Assembly: GCF_020829685.1 (NCBI RefSeq)
Contig: NZ_JAIVFR010000289.1
Span: forward strand, 1-7,667
Origin: Nostoc sp. CHAB 5715
GTDB taxonomy: Bacteria > Cyanobacteriota > Cyanobacteriia > Cyanobacteriales > Nostocaceae
Direction: 5' to 3'
Length of the DNA: 7,667 nucleotides
Shown: one piece after another, positions 1 to 7,200 of the stretch
Layout: the number at the start of each line of letters is the position of its first letter
How positions within the stretch are numbered: position 1 is the stretch's first letter
Position numbers and translations under genes: made by a program
Notes under the pieces: generated by a model
Told to the model about the DNA's origin: nothing
The model's database searches: none
The model's input: the letters and a program-made list of their open reading frames with translations, nothing else

Positions 1-1
1 C

Positions 2-1126
2 GCCGAACCGGCGTGGCGTGAACTGCTGGGACAGGCCTACGCCACCCCCTACCAGTCGCCTGCCTTCCTTGCCGCATGGCTTGCAAACGTCGCAGGCCAC
101 GAAGCGGTCGCCCCGCTGATCGTGGTCGCGCGCGACGCCGGAGGCGCGGTCGTGGCGGTGCTGCCGCTCGGAGTTCGCCGCCGGCTCAGCCTCACGGTCG
201 CGAGCTTCCTCGGCGGCGCCCACGTCAACTACAACCTCCCCGTGATCCGGACGGACCGGCTGTCCCGCTTCACGCCCGCCGAGACGCAGCGTCTGCTGCA
301 CGAGGCCGCGCGGGCCGGCGGGATCGACGGCTTCGCGCTGACGAACCAGCCCTTCGCCTGGAACGGCCGGCCGAATCCGTTCGCGGCGCTGCCGAGCCAG
401 CCCTCGCTCGATCCCGCCTTCAGCGGCCCGCTTGCGGCGACGATCGACGAGCACCTCGCGCTTCACGTGTCGTCCAAGACCCGCTCCGCGCAGCGCCGCA
501 AGCTGCGGCGCTTCGAGGAGCACGGCGCGGTCAGGCTCTACCGCGCGGCGACGGCGGAGGAGAGCGGGCGGGTGCTCGACGCCTACTTCCGCCAGAAGGC
601 GGAACGGCTCGCCGCCCGCGGCATCGACAATGTGTTCGAACGTCCCGGCGTGCGGGATTTCATCCGGCAGGCGGCCGGTCTCGACGGCGGCCGCCAGTCG
701 ATCGACCTCTACGGCTTCGACCTCGGCCCGCATGTGATCGCGACCTTCGGCGTGATCGCGGACCGGGACCGCATGTGCGGGATGTTCAACTCCATCACCA
801 GCTGCGAGCTCGCCCGCTACAGTCCCGGAGAGCTGCTGTTGAACTTCATGGTGGAGGACGCGATCGGCCGCGGCATGCGCTGTTTCGACCTCGGCGTCGG
901 AGCCGCCCCCTACAAGGCGCTGCACTGTCCGAACGTCGAGCCGCTGTTCGATTCGGTGTTCGGCGTCACGCCGCTCGGCCGTGCGGGCGCGGCGGCGCTC
1001 GGCGGAGCGCGGGCCGCGAAGGCGCGGATCAAGGCGAACCCGAACGCCTATGCGCTTCTGACGGGGCTTAGGAAGTTCCGCGCCCGGAAGGCCGCACCGA
1101 CGGCGGGCGCCGACAAGGCGGATTAA
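2..1126 (+). CDS. CelD/FemAB-like GNAT-family acyltransferase, 5' partial
   Basis: The frame is open from the first bases of the window to the TAA at 1124-1126, so the start codon lies upstream. A GTG at 122 is only an internal codon: the 40 codons before it read as good family sequence (TPYQSPAFLAAW). 374 residues are visible. Residues about 155-305 look like the GNAT_6 (BioF2/CelD-like) fold: a basic SSKTRSAQRRKLRRFEEHG stretch at 157-175 and a FDLGVGAAPYK motif at 295-305, the counterpart of the D-x-x-x-G-x-x-x-YK signature. Members of this family are soluble acyltransferases often found in cellulose or exopolysaccharide clusters; substrates are mostly unproven. It converges on an exopolysaccharide co-polymerase gene, which makes a role in modifying that polymer plausible but inferred. 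The C-terminal tail is basic and Ala-rich. Family assignment is fairly sure; exact reaction is unknown. Confidence 0.85.
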   Translation, partial: AEPAWRELLGQAYATPYQSPAFLAAWLANVAGHEAVAPLIVVARDAGGAVVAVLPLGVRRRLSLTVASFLGGAHVNYNLPVIRTDRLSRFTPAETQRLLHEAARAGGIDGFALTNQPFAWNGRPNPFAALPSQPSLDPAFSGPLAATIDEHLALHVSSKTRSAQRRKLRRFEEHGAVRLYRAATAEESGRVLDAYFRQKAERLAARGIDNVFERPGVRDFIRQAAGLDGGRQSIDLYGFDLGPHVIATFGVIADRDRMCGMFNSITSCELARYSPGELLLNFMVEDAIGRGMRCFDLGVGAAPYKALHCPNVEPLFDSVFGVTPLGRAGAAALGGARAAKARIKANPNAYALLTGLRKFRARKAAPTAGADKAD

Positions 1127-1127
1127 A

Positions 1128-1144
1128 CGATCCGGACCGGATCG
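1128..1144. terminator. Short palindrome after the acyltransferase stop
   Basis: A perfect 7-bp inverted repeat, CGATCCG / CGGATCG, with a 3-base spacer (GAC), begins one base after the TAA of the acyltransferase gene. There is no T tract after it on either strand, so it is not a canonical intrinsic terminator. It may act as a 3'-end stabilising hairpin or a weak terminator; the three-base loop is tight. Confidence 0.3.
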
Positions 1145-1150
1145 ACCTCA

Positions 1151-1230
1151 GAACCCGTTCAAGTTCCGATCTGGAGCCCCGAAGTGCGTGCTTCGCTCAT
1201 GCAGCACTTACGTAGCTCCCAAACGGGCTC
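1151..1230. repeat. Nested imperfect inverted repeats in convergent gap
   Basis: Three nested complementary pairs occupy most of the gap between two convergent genes. The outer pair is 1151-1159 with 1222-1230 (9 bp; one A-C mismatch on the + strand that becomes a G-U wobble on the - strand). The middle pair is GGAGC 1173-1177 with GCTCC 1215-1219. The inner pair is AAGTGC 1182-1187 with GCACTT 1204-1209, extended by TGC/GCA across a one-base bulge. The structure lies directly after the TGA of the co-polymerase gene when read on the - strand, where the pairing is best. It could be a factor-assisted terminator or 3' stabilising element. No poly-U tract is present. Confidence 0.35.
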
Positions 1231-3399
1231 TCAGGCCGCGATCTGCGACGTGCGGTCGGGCGCGCCGCCGCCGTCGCGGACCAGCACCACGACCACGTCC
1301 TCGATGCCCGTCGCCGTCAGGCGCGCATGCGCCTCGACGGTCGCGACGTCGCCGGCGCCGGCGCCGGCGCGCGACACCAGGACGGCCGCGGTGCAGTGCG
1401 CCGCGAACGGCTCAGGCTCATGCGCCCCGCCGGGACCGGCGAGCAGGACGAAGTCGTAGGTGAGCGCGAGCGCCTCCAGCACCACGCCGAGGCGCGCCTG
1501 CGAGGCGCCGTCGAGACGGGCGAACGACGTGCCCCCCTTCGGCACCACATGCACCCTGGAGCCGCGGTCGCGCCGGATCGACTGCGCGAAGGTCGCGGTT
1601 CCCGCGAGCAGTTCGGCGAGGCCGAAATCCCCCTCGCCTTCGAGCGCGAGCGGCGCGCCGCCGCCGGCGTCGACCGCGACCACGCGGCGGCCGGATTCCG
1701 CCATGACGCGCGCGAGCTGGGTCACCACCTCGCCGACGTCGACGCCGGCGGTCGCGCCGGTCGTGAGGATGCGAAGCGCGGCGTCGCCGGTCGGCATGGC
1801 CGAGAGCTGGCGCGCGAGCGCCGCGACGAGGGTGGCGTCGGCGACTTCGATCGCGCCGGACCGCGGCGCGGCGAGCGCCGGCGGCGCGGCTTCGGCGGTC
1901 AGGCTGGCGGCGGAGGACGCGGACGACGGGCCGTGCAGCCGGCCGAACACCGGGACCTCGCCGACGGTCGGGGGCGGCGAGGCGTCGCCCTCGTCGGAGC
2001 GGCGCGCGGCCGCGCCGAAGATCTCGGCGGCGGCGGCGAAGAACAGCGAGAGCGCGAAGGCGGCGATGGCGGCGATCGCGACGGTCGGGATCTTCTTAGG
2101 GAAGTAGGCCTCGGTCGGCGCCGCGGCGCGCGAGATGATGCGGGCGTCGGCGACCATGGATTCCGGATTGTCGCGGGCGGACGCCTCGCGGTAGCGGGCG
2201 AGCATCTGCTCCAGCAGGTCGCGCTGCGAGCGGGCCTCGCGCTCGAGCGCGCGGAGCTGCACGTCCTGCCCGTTGGCGTTCGCGGCCGCCTGCTTCTGCT
2301 GGTCGAGACGCCGCTCGATCGCCTCGACGCGGGCGCCGGACGCCTTGGCCTCGTTCTCATAGGCGCGCGCGAGCTTCTCGGCCTCGTTGCGGATCTGGCC
2401 GTCGAGACCGCCGAGCTGGGCGTTGAGCTCGCGCATGCGCGGGTGCTGGGCGAGCAGCGTGCGGCCCTCGCTCGCGATCTGGGCGACCAGCTGGGAGCGC
2501 TGCTGCGCGAGCGCGCGGACGAGCTCGGAGTTCGCGATGTCGAGCGCCTCCGCCGCGCGGCCGTCGCGAAGGTAGTCGCGGATCGTGTCGGCCTTGGCGC
2601 GGGCCTCGCCTTGGGCGGTCCGCGCGGTGATCAGCTGCGTGCTGGTCTCGCCGAGCTGCTGGGCCGCGACGGTGGTGTTGTTCTGGCCGACGAGCAGGCC
2701 CGCCTCGGCGCGGAACGCCTCGACCTTGTCCTCGGCGTCGGCGACGCGCTTTCTCAGCCCTTCGAGCTCGTCGGAGAAATAGGAGGTCGCCTGGCGGTTG
2801 AGATCGCGCTTGGCCGCGCGCTGGACATCGAAATAGGCGTCGACGAAGCCGTTCGCGACGCGGGCGGCGACGTCCGGATTGGTCGAGACGAACTCGATCC
2901 CGATCACGCGCGATCCCGTCACGGGATAGGCTGAGAGGTTGGCGGCGACGCGGTCGACGACCTGCTCCTTCACCGGAAGGGTCTCGTCGTCGCCGGCGAG
3001 ACCGACGAAGCCGAGGATGCGGGCCCCGAGCGACCGCGCGCCGTCGGGCGCGAACTCCGGCACGGCGGCGAGGTCGAGCTTGTCCGCGACCTGGCGGACG
3101 AGATCGCGCGACTGGATGAACTGCACCTGGCTCGCGACCGCCTGCTCGTCCGGCAGCGTCGGCTCGCGCTCGGTCCCGGCCCGTGGCGCCAGCGGCGCGT
3201 TGTTCTCGACCAGCACCAGCGACGAGGAGCGGTAGTAGGGCGCGGCGAGATTCACGAAGGCGAGCGCCAGCAGCGCGGCTGCGATCGTCGGACCGAGGAT
3301 CCAGCGCTTGCGCCGCCACACGCCGGCGCCGAGGGCGCGCAGGTCGATCTCTCCGCCAGGGGAGCGCCCGCCGTCCAAATGTCTGCCGCCCTCGGACAT
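1231..3399 (-). CDS. Wzz/ExoP-like polysaccharide co-polymerase with degenerate BY-kinase domain
   Basis: This 722-residue inner-membrane protein has the layout of ExoP/GumC/Wzc proteins, which control chain length and export of exopolysaccharide. TM1 is at about 33-53, followed by the Wzz domain. Long periplasmic helices run about 205-400, with a GNVR-type segment at about 395-436 (MLARYREASA...VADARIISRA..PTEAYFPKK) leading into TM2 at about 438-460. After an Ala/Ser/Pro-rich linker (about 470-515), residues 540-710 align with the BY-kinase ATPase domain but are degenerate. The family Walker A GEGKST is VDVGE here (the Lys position is Val555), Walker A' DAD is DAG (577-579), the Walker B Asp is Ala654, and there is no C-terminal Tyr cluster. 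ATP binding and autophosphorylation are therefore unlikely. I chose the ATG at 3399 because GGGGA lies 7 bases before it; a GTG at 3453 would add 18 residues without a good ribosome site. It is divergent from an OPX lipoprotein gene, its probable partner. Confidence 0.9.
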   Translation of the reverse strand: MSEGGRHLDGGRSPGGEIDLRALGAGVWRRKRWILGPTIAAALLALAFVNLAAPYYRSSSLVLVENNAPLAPRAGTEREPTLPDEQAVASQVQFIQSRDLVRQVADKLDLAAVPEFAPDGARSLGARILGFVGLAGDDETLPVKEQVVDRVAANLSAYPVTGSRVIGIEFVSTNPDVAARVANGFVDAYFDVQRAAKRDLNRQATSYFSDELEGLRKRVADAEDKVEAFRAEAGLLVGQNNTTVAAQQLGETSTQLITARTAQGEARAKADTIRDYLRDGRAAEALDIANSELVRALAQQRSQLVAQIASEGRTLLAQHPRMRELNAQLGGLDGQIRNEAEKLARAYENEAKASGARVEAIERRLDQQKQAAANANGQDVQLRALEREARSQRDLLEQMLARYREASARDNPESMVADARIISRAAAPTEAYFPKKIPTVAIAAIAAFALSLFFAAAAEIFGAAARRSDEGDASPPPTVGEVPVFGRLHGPSSASSAASLTAEAAPPALAAPRSGAIEVADATLVAALARQLSAMPTGDAALRILTTGATAGVDVGEVVTQLARVMAESGRRVVAVDAGGGAPLALEGEGDFGLAELLAGTATFAQSIRRDRGSRVHVVPKGGTSFARLDGASQARLGVVLEALALTYDFVLLAGPGGAHEPEPFAAHCTAAVLVSRAGAGAGDVATVEAHARLTATGIEDVVVVLVRDGGGAPDRTSQIAA
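1351..1368. repeat. Three tandem GCCGGC hexamers inside the co-polymerase gene
   Basis: Three perfect head-to-tail copies of GCCGGC encode an Ala-Gly repeat (AGAGAG, residues about 678-683) in the kinase-like domain. Copy-number change would stay in frame, adding or removing Ala-Gly pairs. In such GC-rich DNA this may be chance. Confidence 0.6.
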
Positions 3400-3406
3400 C
3401 TGTCTG

Positions 3407-3411
3407 TCCCC
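3407..3411 (-). promoter_or_regulatory. Ribosome-binding site deciding the co-polymerase start
   Basis: On the - strand GGGGA sits 7 bases before the ATG at 3399, a good Shine-Dalgarno distance. The upstream in-frame GTG at 3453 has no comparable purine stretch at the right spacing, which favours the shorter 722-residue protein. Confidence 0.55.
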
Positions 3412-3422
3412 GATTCCCGAAC

Positions 3423-3450
3423 TTGCTCTGCGTTCCGGCCGACAGAGCAA
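3423..3450. promoter_or_regulatory. Perfect 8-bp inverted repeat, candidate operator or leader hairpin
   Basis: TTGCTCTG at 3423-3430 and its exact reverse complement CAGAGCAA at 3443-3450 are separated by 12 bases. The arms are 20 bp centre to centre, about two helical turns, as for a dimeric regulator binding one face of the DNA. If transcribed in the co-polymerase leader it would be an 8-bp stem with a 12-base loop, 24 bases before the chosen start. No T tract follows. Which of the two it is cannot be decided from sequence. Confidence 0.4.
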
Positions 3451-3471
3451 CACGCTTATGGTTTCCGCGGA

Positions 3472-3518
3472 GTTAACCGACGATCAGCAACAACCCTGAA
3501 GACAACGCATTGTTAACC
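3472..3518. repeat. Two direct copies of GTTAACC, 40 bases apart
   Basis: GTTAACC occurs at 3472-3478 and 3512-3518, 40 bases start to start, and a variant GTTACC follows at 3527-3532. The TTAACC core resembles a CtrA half-site of Alphaproteobacteria, but the full TTAA-N7-TTAA site is absent. Recurrence inside a divergent promoter suggests a regulator site; the identity is open. Confidence 0.3.
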
Positions 3519-3568
3519 CTGCTCCGGTTACCAATCCTGAACCTTGGAGAACCGCGGGCGGGGTTCGA

Positions 3569-4126
3569 ATGTCGCGCAGAAGCATCGTCGTTCTTGGCCT
3601 CGCCGCTGTCCTTGCCGGTTGCGCAAGTCCGAGGGCGGTGCCGCCGCCGCTCGCCGCCGCCTTCGACGAGCCCTATGTGCTCGCGACCGGCGACCGCCTG
3701 CGCGTCAACGTGTTCGGCCAGCCCAATCTTTCGAACAGCTACGCCGTCGAGGCGGACGGGCGGGTCTCCATGCCGCTCGTCGGCCGCTACGAAGTCGTCG
3801 GCAAGACCCCCGACCAGGTCCGCAACGGGCTGGAGGCGAAGCTCAGGAGCGGCTTCCTGCGGGATCCGAACGTCTCGGTCGAGATCGAAGGGTACCGCCC
3901 GTTCTACATCCTGGGCGAAGTCACGCAGGCCGGGCAATACCCTTACGTCGTCGGCATGACGGCGGAGAACGCGGTCGCGATCGCGAACGGCTTTTCGCCC
4001 CGCGCCTCGAAGAACGGCGTGGAGCTGACGCGCCGCCACGGCGACCGCGTGTTCAAGGCGCAGGTGCCGCTGACCTACCCGATCCGCCCGGGCGACACGA
4101 TCACGGTGGCGGAACGCTGGTTCTGA
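3569..4126 (+). CDS. Short polysaccharide export lipoprotein (Wza/GumB-like OPX)
   Basis: This 185-residue protein belongs to the outer-membrane polysaccharide export (OPX) family. A basic start and a hydrophobic stretch lead to the lipobox LAGC at 15-18, so Cys18 should be lipidated; Ala at +2 fits outer-membrane sorting. Residues about 34-108 form the Poly_export domain (YVLATGDRLRVNVFGQPNLS..., ADGRVSMPLVG, GFLRDPNVSVEI). An SLBB-like domain follows from about 110 (FYILGEVTQAGQYPY) to the end (YPIRPGDTITVAERWF). It stops there, far shorter than Wza (about 380 residues), and lacks Wza's C-terminal membrane-spanning helix; GumB-type proteins share this short form. It probably works with the divergently encoded co-polymerase, plus an outer-membrane pore not seen here. 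The ATG at 3569 is the first usual start after an in-frame TGA at 3497-3499; its ribosome site is weak. Family assignment is secure, the polymer unknown. Confidence 0.92.
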   Translation: MSRRSIVVLGLAAVLAGCASPRAVPPPLAAAFDEPYVLATGDRLRVNVFGQPNLSNSYAVEADGRVSMPLVGRYEVVGKTPDQVRNGLEAKLRSGFLRDPNVSVEIEGYRPFYILGEVTQAGQYPYVVGMTAENAVAIANGFSPRASKNGVELTRRHGDRVFKAQVPLTYPIRPGDTITVAERWF

Positions 4127-4133
4127 GGCGCAA

Positions 4134-4165
4134 CGCCGGTGTCCCGGCCTTGAGCCGGGACCCAT
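4134..4165 (+). repeat. REP-like palindrome, copy A
   Basis: Eight bases after the OPX stop begins a 32-base unit. It contains a perfect hairpin, GTCCCGGC 4141-4148 / GCCGGGAC 4154-4161 with loop CTTGA, and ends in CCAT. Its reverse complement matches 4229-4260 at 29 of 32 positions. The GGGTCCCGGCTC..GGCCGG type resembles palindromes I recall as repeated between genes in Rhizobiales genomes; that link is from memory. It could also end transcription of the OPX gene. Confidence 0.65.
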
Positions 4166-4228
4166 AAACGCCGACGCCCCAAGACCGAGCCGCTGCGCCG
4201 TCGCGCAAACCCTGCCGACTCCGCGGTC

Positions 4229-4260
4229 ATGGGTCCCGGCTCGAGGCCGGAACGCCGGCG
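4229..4260 (-). repeat. REP-like palindrome, copy B, inverted
   Basis: This is the inverted partner of 4134-4165 with three mismatches; the innermost 21 bases of each arm (4145-4165 and 4229-4249) differ at one position. On the - strand it folds as GTTCCGGC / GCCGGGAC around CTCGA, with one U-G wobble. It begins three bases after the mfd stop codon. The two copies flank 63 bases (4166-4228) in which I see no other feature. A head-to-head pair like this is the layout of a BIME and would serve convergent transcripts from both sides. Confidence 0.65.
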
Positions 4261-4263
4261 GCC

Positions 4264-7200
4264 TTACGCCGCCTTCTTCACGGCCTCGGCGATCTTCACC
4301 AGATCCTTCAGCAGCGCCTTCGACCCCTTGAGCCGCTTCTCGGCGGTCGGCCATTCCCGGCGGAACACCACCTTCATGTCCGGCCGGACCTTGGCGTTCG
4401 GTCCCTCCTCGCGGGCGATGTGCATGACGAGGCCTTCCGGGTTGGCGAAGGCGTTGTCGCGGAAGCCGAGCACGACGCCTTTCGGACCGGCGTCGATCTT
4501 CTCGACGTTCGCCCGGCGGCAGAGCGCCTTGATCGCGGCGATCTCGAGCAGCTGCCGGACCTCGTCCGGCGCGGGCCCGAAGCGGTCGACCAGCTCCGCC
4601 GCGAAGCTTTCGAGCCCCGCCTCGTCGTCGACCTCCGCAAGCCGCCGGTAGAGCGACAGCCGCACGGCGAGATCGCCGACATACTCCTCCGGGATCATCA
4701 CCGGCGCGCCGACGGTGATCTGCGGCGACCACTGGTCGGGCGCGACCTCCGCCCCGCCCTCCTTCAGCGTCTCGACCGCGTCCTCCAGCATCTGCTGGTA
4801 GAGCTCGTAGCCAACCTCGCGGATGTGGCCGGACTGTTCCTCCCCCAACAAGTTGCCCGCGCCTCGAATGTCGAGATCATGGCTGGCTAACTGGAATCCT
4901 GCGCCCAGACCCTCCAGAGACTGAAGCACCTTGAGCCGCCGTTCGGCGTTTACCGTCGGCGCCTTATTAGCCGGCACAGTGAACAGCGCGTAAGCGCGCG
5001 TCTTGGCGCGGCCGACGCGGCCGCGGAGCTGGTAGAGCGCGGCGAGGCCGAACATGTCGGCCCGGTAGACCACCAGCGTGTTGGCGTTCGGGATGTCGAG
5101 GCCGGACTCCACGATCGCGGTCGAGAGCAGCACGTCGTAGCGGCCCTCGTAGAAGTCGGTCATCACCTGTTCGAGCTCGGCCGCCGGCATCTGGCCGTGG
5201 GCGACCGCGACCTTCACCTCCGGCACGTCTGAGGCGAGGAAGGCGCGGGCCTCCGCGATGTCCTCGATGCGCGGGCAGACGAAGAACGACTGGCCCGAGC
5301 GGTAGCGCTCGCGCAGCAGCGCCTCGCGCACGATCAGCGGGTCGAACGGCGCGACGAAGCTGCGGACCGCGAGCCGGTCGACCGGCGGCGTCGCGATCAT
5401 CGAGAGCTCGCGGACGCCGGTGAGCGCGAGCTGCAGCGTGCGCGGGATCGGCGTCGCGGAGAGGGTGAGGACATGCACCTCCGCCCGCAGCGTCTTCATC
5501 TTCTCCTTGTGGCCGACGCCGAAATGCTGCTCCTCGTCGACGATGACGAGGCCGAGATCCTTGAAGCCGACGGTCTTGCCGAGCAGCGCGTGGGTGCCGA
5601 CGACGATGTCGATGTCGCCCGCCGCGAGCCCCTTCTTGGTCTCCGAAAGCTCCTTCTGGGTCACGAAGCGCGAGGCCTGCGCCACCTTCAGCGGCAGGCC
5701 CCGGAAACGTTCCGCAAAGGTCTTGTGGTGCTGGCGGGCGAGAAGCGTGGTCGGCACGATCACCGCCACCTGCCGGCCGGACATGGCGACCACGAAGGCG
5801 GCGCGCAGCGCCACCTCGGTCTTGCCGAAGCCGACGTCGCCGCAGATCAGCCGGTCCATCGGGCGCCCGGCCGCAAGATCGTCCAGCACCGAATCGATCG
5901 CGGCCTGCTGGTCTTCCGTTTCGTCATAGGGGAAGCGCGCCGCGAACTCGTCGTAGAGCCCTTCCGGCGGGATCGCGCGCGGCGCCTCCTTGGTCATACG
6001 CGCGGCCGCGATCTTGATGAGTTCGCCCGCCATCTCGCGGATGCGGTTCTTCAGCCGCGCCTTGCGGTTCTGCCAGCCGGCGCCGCCGAGCCGGTCAAGC
6101 GCGGCTTCCGTCTCCTCGGAGCCGTAGCGCGTGAGGAGCTCGATGTTTTCGACCGGCAGGAACAGCTTCGCCTTGTCGGCGTAGTGCAGCTCGACGCAGT
6201 CGTGCGGCGCGCCCGCGACGTCGATCGACTTCAGGCCGACAAAGCGGCCGATGCCGTGGTCGACATGGACGACGAGGTCGCCCGCCGAGAGCCCCGACGC
6301 CTCGGTCAGATAGTCCTGCGGCCGCCGGCGCTTGGGCTTTCCCCGCACCAGCCTGTCGCCAAGGATGTCCTGCTCGGCGACGACTGAGACGTCGGCGGTT
6401 TCAAAACCCTGCTCGATCCCAAGCACGCCGAACGCCACCGCGTCCTTCGGCAGCGCCACAGCGTCGCGCCAGCTCGCGACGTTGCGGGCCGCGGCGAGGC
6501 CGTGGTCGCCGAGCACCGTGCCGAGTCGGTCGCGCGCGCCCTCGCTCCACGCGGCGATCAGCACGCGACGGCCGCTCTCCTTCAACGCCTTGATATGGCT
6601 CACCACCGCGTCGAACACGTTGACGCCCTCGTCCGCTCGCTCGGCGGCGAAGCTGCGGCCCGCCCGCACGCCGGCGTCGAGCACGCGACCGCCCTGCCCT
6701 TCCGGCAGCGCGAACGGCGTCAGCCGGATAGGCGCTGTCTCATCCAGCCGCCGGCGCCACTCCTCGGGCGCGAGATAGAGCGCGTCCGGCGCCAGAGGCT
6801 TGTAGGCCGCGCCGGCCTTGTCCTGGCGGAGCGCCGTCTCACGGGCGTCGTGGTAGTCCGCGATCAGCGCCAGCCGCTCGCCCGCCGCGTCGTCGACCAG
6901 CGTATCCAGCACGAAGCGGGCGCCGTCGAGATGGTCGAACAGGGTCGACAGCCCGTCGTGGAACAGCGGCAGCCAGTGCTCGAGGCCGGGATAGCGCCGG
7001 CCTTCGCTCACCGCCGCGTAGAGCTGATCGTCCCGGCCGGGCGCGCCGAAGGTCGCGGCGTAGGCCTGGCGGAAGCGGCGGATGGTGTCGGATGTGAGCT
7101 GCACCTCGGACATCGGCACGAGGTCGAGCGCGCGCAACTGGCCGGTGGAGCGCTGCGTCTCCGGGTCGAACGGCCGGATCGTCTCCAGCTGGTCGCCGAA

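Larger units (their letters stand above)
3400..3568. promoter_or_regulatory. Divergent promoter region between co-polymerase and OPX genes
   Basis: These 169 bases separate the two divergent export genes and must hold the start signals for both. The core, about 3451-3540, is clearly more AT-rich than the coding sequence around it. It holds an 8-bp inverted repeat and two GTTAACC copies, listed separately. I see no convincing -35/-10 pair on either strand, so promoter positions are not called. A short inverted repeat, GAACC 3549-3553 / GGTTC 3562-3566, overlaps the weak ribosome-binding region of the OPX gene and might fold in its leader. Confidence 0.6.

Noticed and set aside
122..124. GTG as start of the acyltransferase.
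   Set aside because: The frame stays open to the window edge and the upstream residues (TPYQSPAFLAAWLANV) fit the family N-terminal region, so the gene is cut rather than starting here.
76..1071. A 331-codon frame overlapping the acyltransferase in another frame.
   Set aside because: The product is Arg/Pro/Ala-rich without family resemblance, while the frame from position 2 gives a coherent acyltransferase.
1327..2934. A 535-codon open frame on the + strand opposite the co-polymerase gene.
   Set aside because: Its product is an Arg/Ala/Gly-rich string with no recognisable domain, and the opposite strand encodes a clear Wzz-type protein. Long antisense frames are expected in DNA this rich in GC.
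3451..3453. GTG as start of the co-polymerase.
   Set aside because: It lacks a good ribosome site and would add 18 residues of unlikely sequence; the ATG at 3399 has GGGGA at 7 bases. Not fully excluded.
3510..3538. A possible sigma-70-type promoter (TTGTTA, 17 bases, AATCCT) for the OPX gene.
   Set aside because: The -10 match is poor and similar pairs arise by chance in this AT-richer strip.
3473..4732. A 419-codon open frame on the - strand across the OPX gene and the end of mfd.
   Set aside because: It crosses the intergenic repeat and two well-supported genes, and its product has the composition of a frame shadow with no domain.
5473..6387. A 304-codon + strand frame opposite the helicase part of mfd.
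   Set aside because: It mirrors highly conserved Mfd codons, has no domain or ribosome site of note, and is explained by codon bias.
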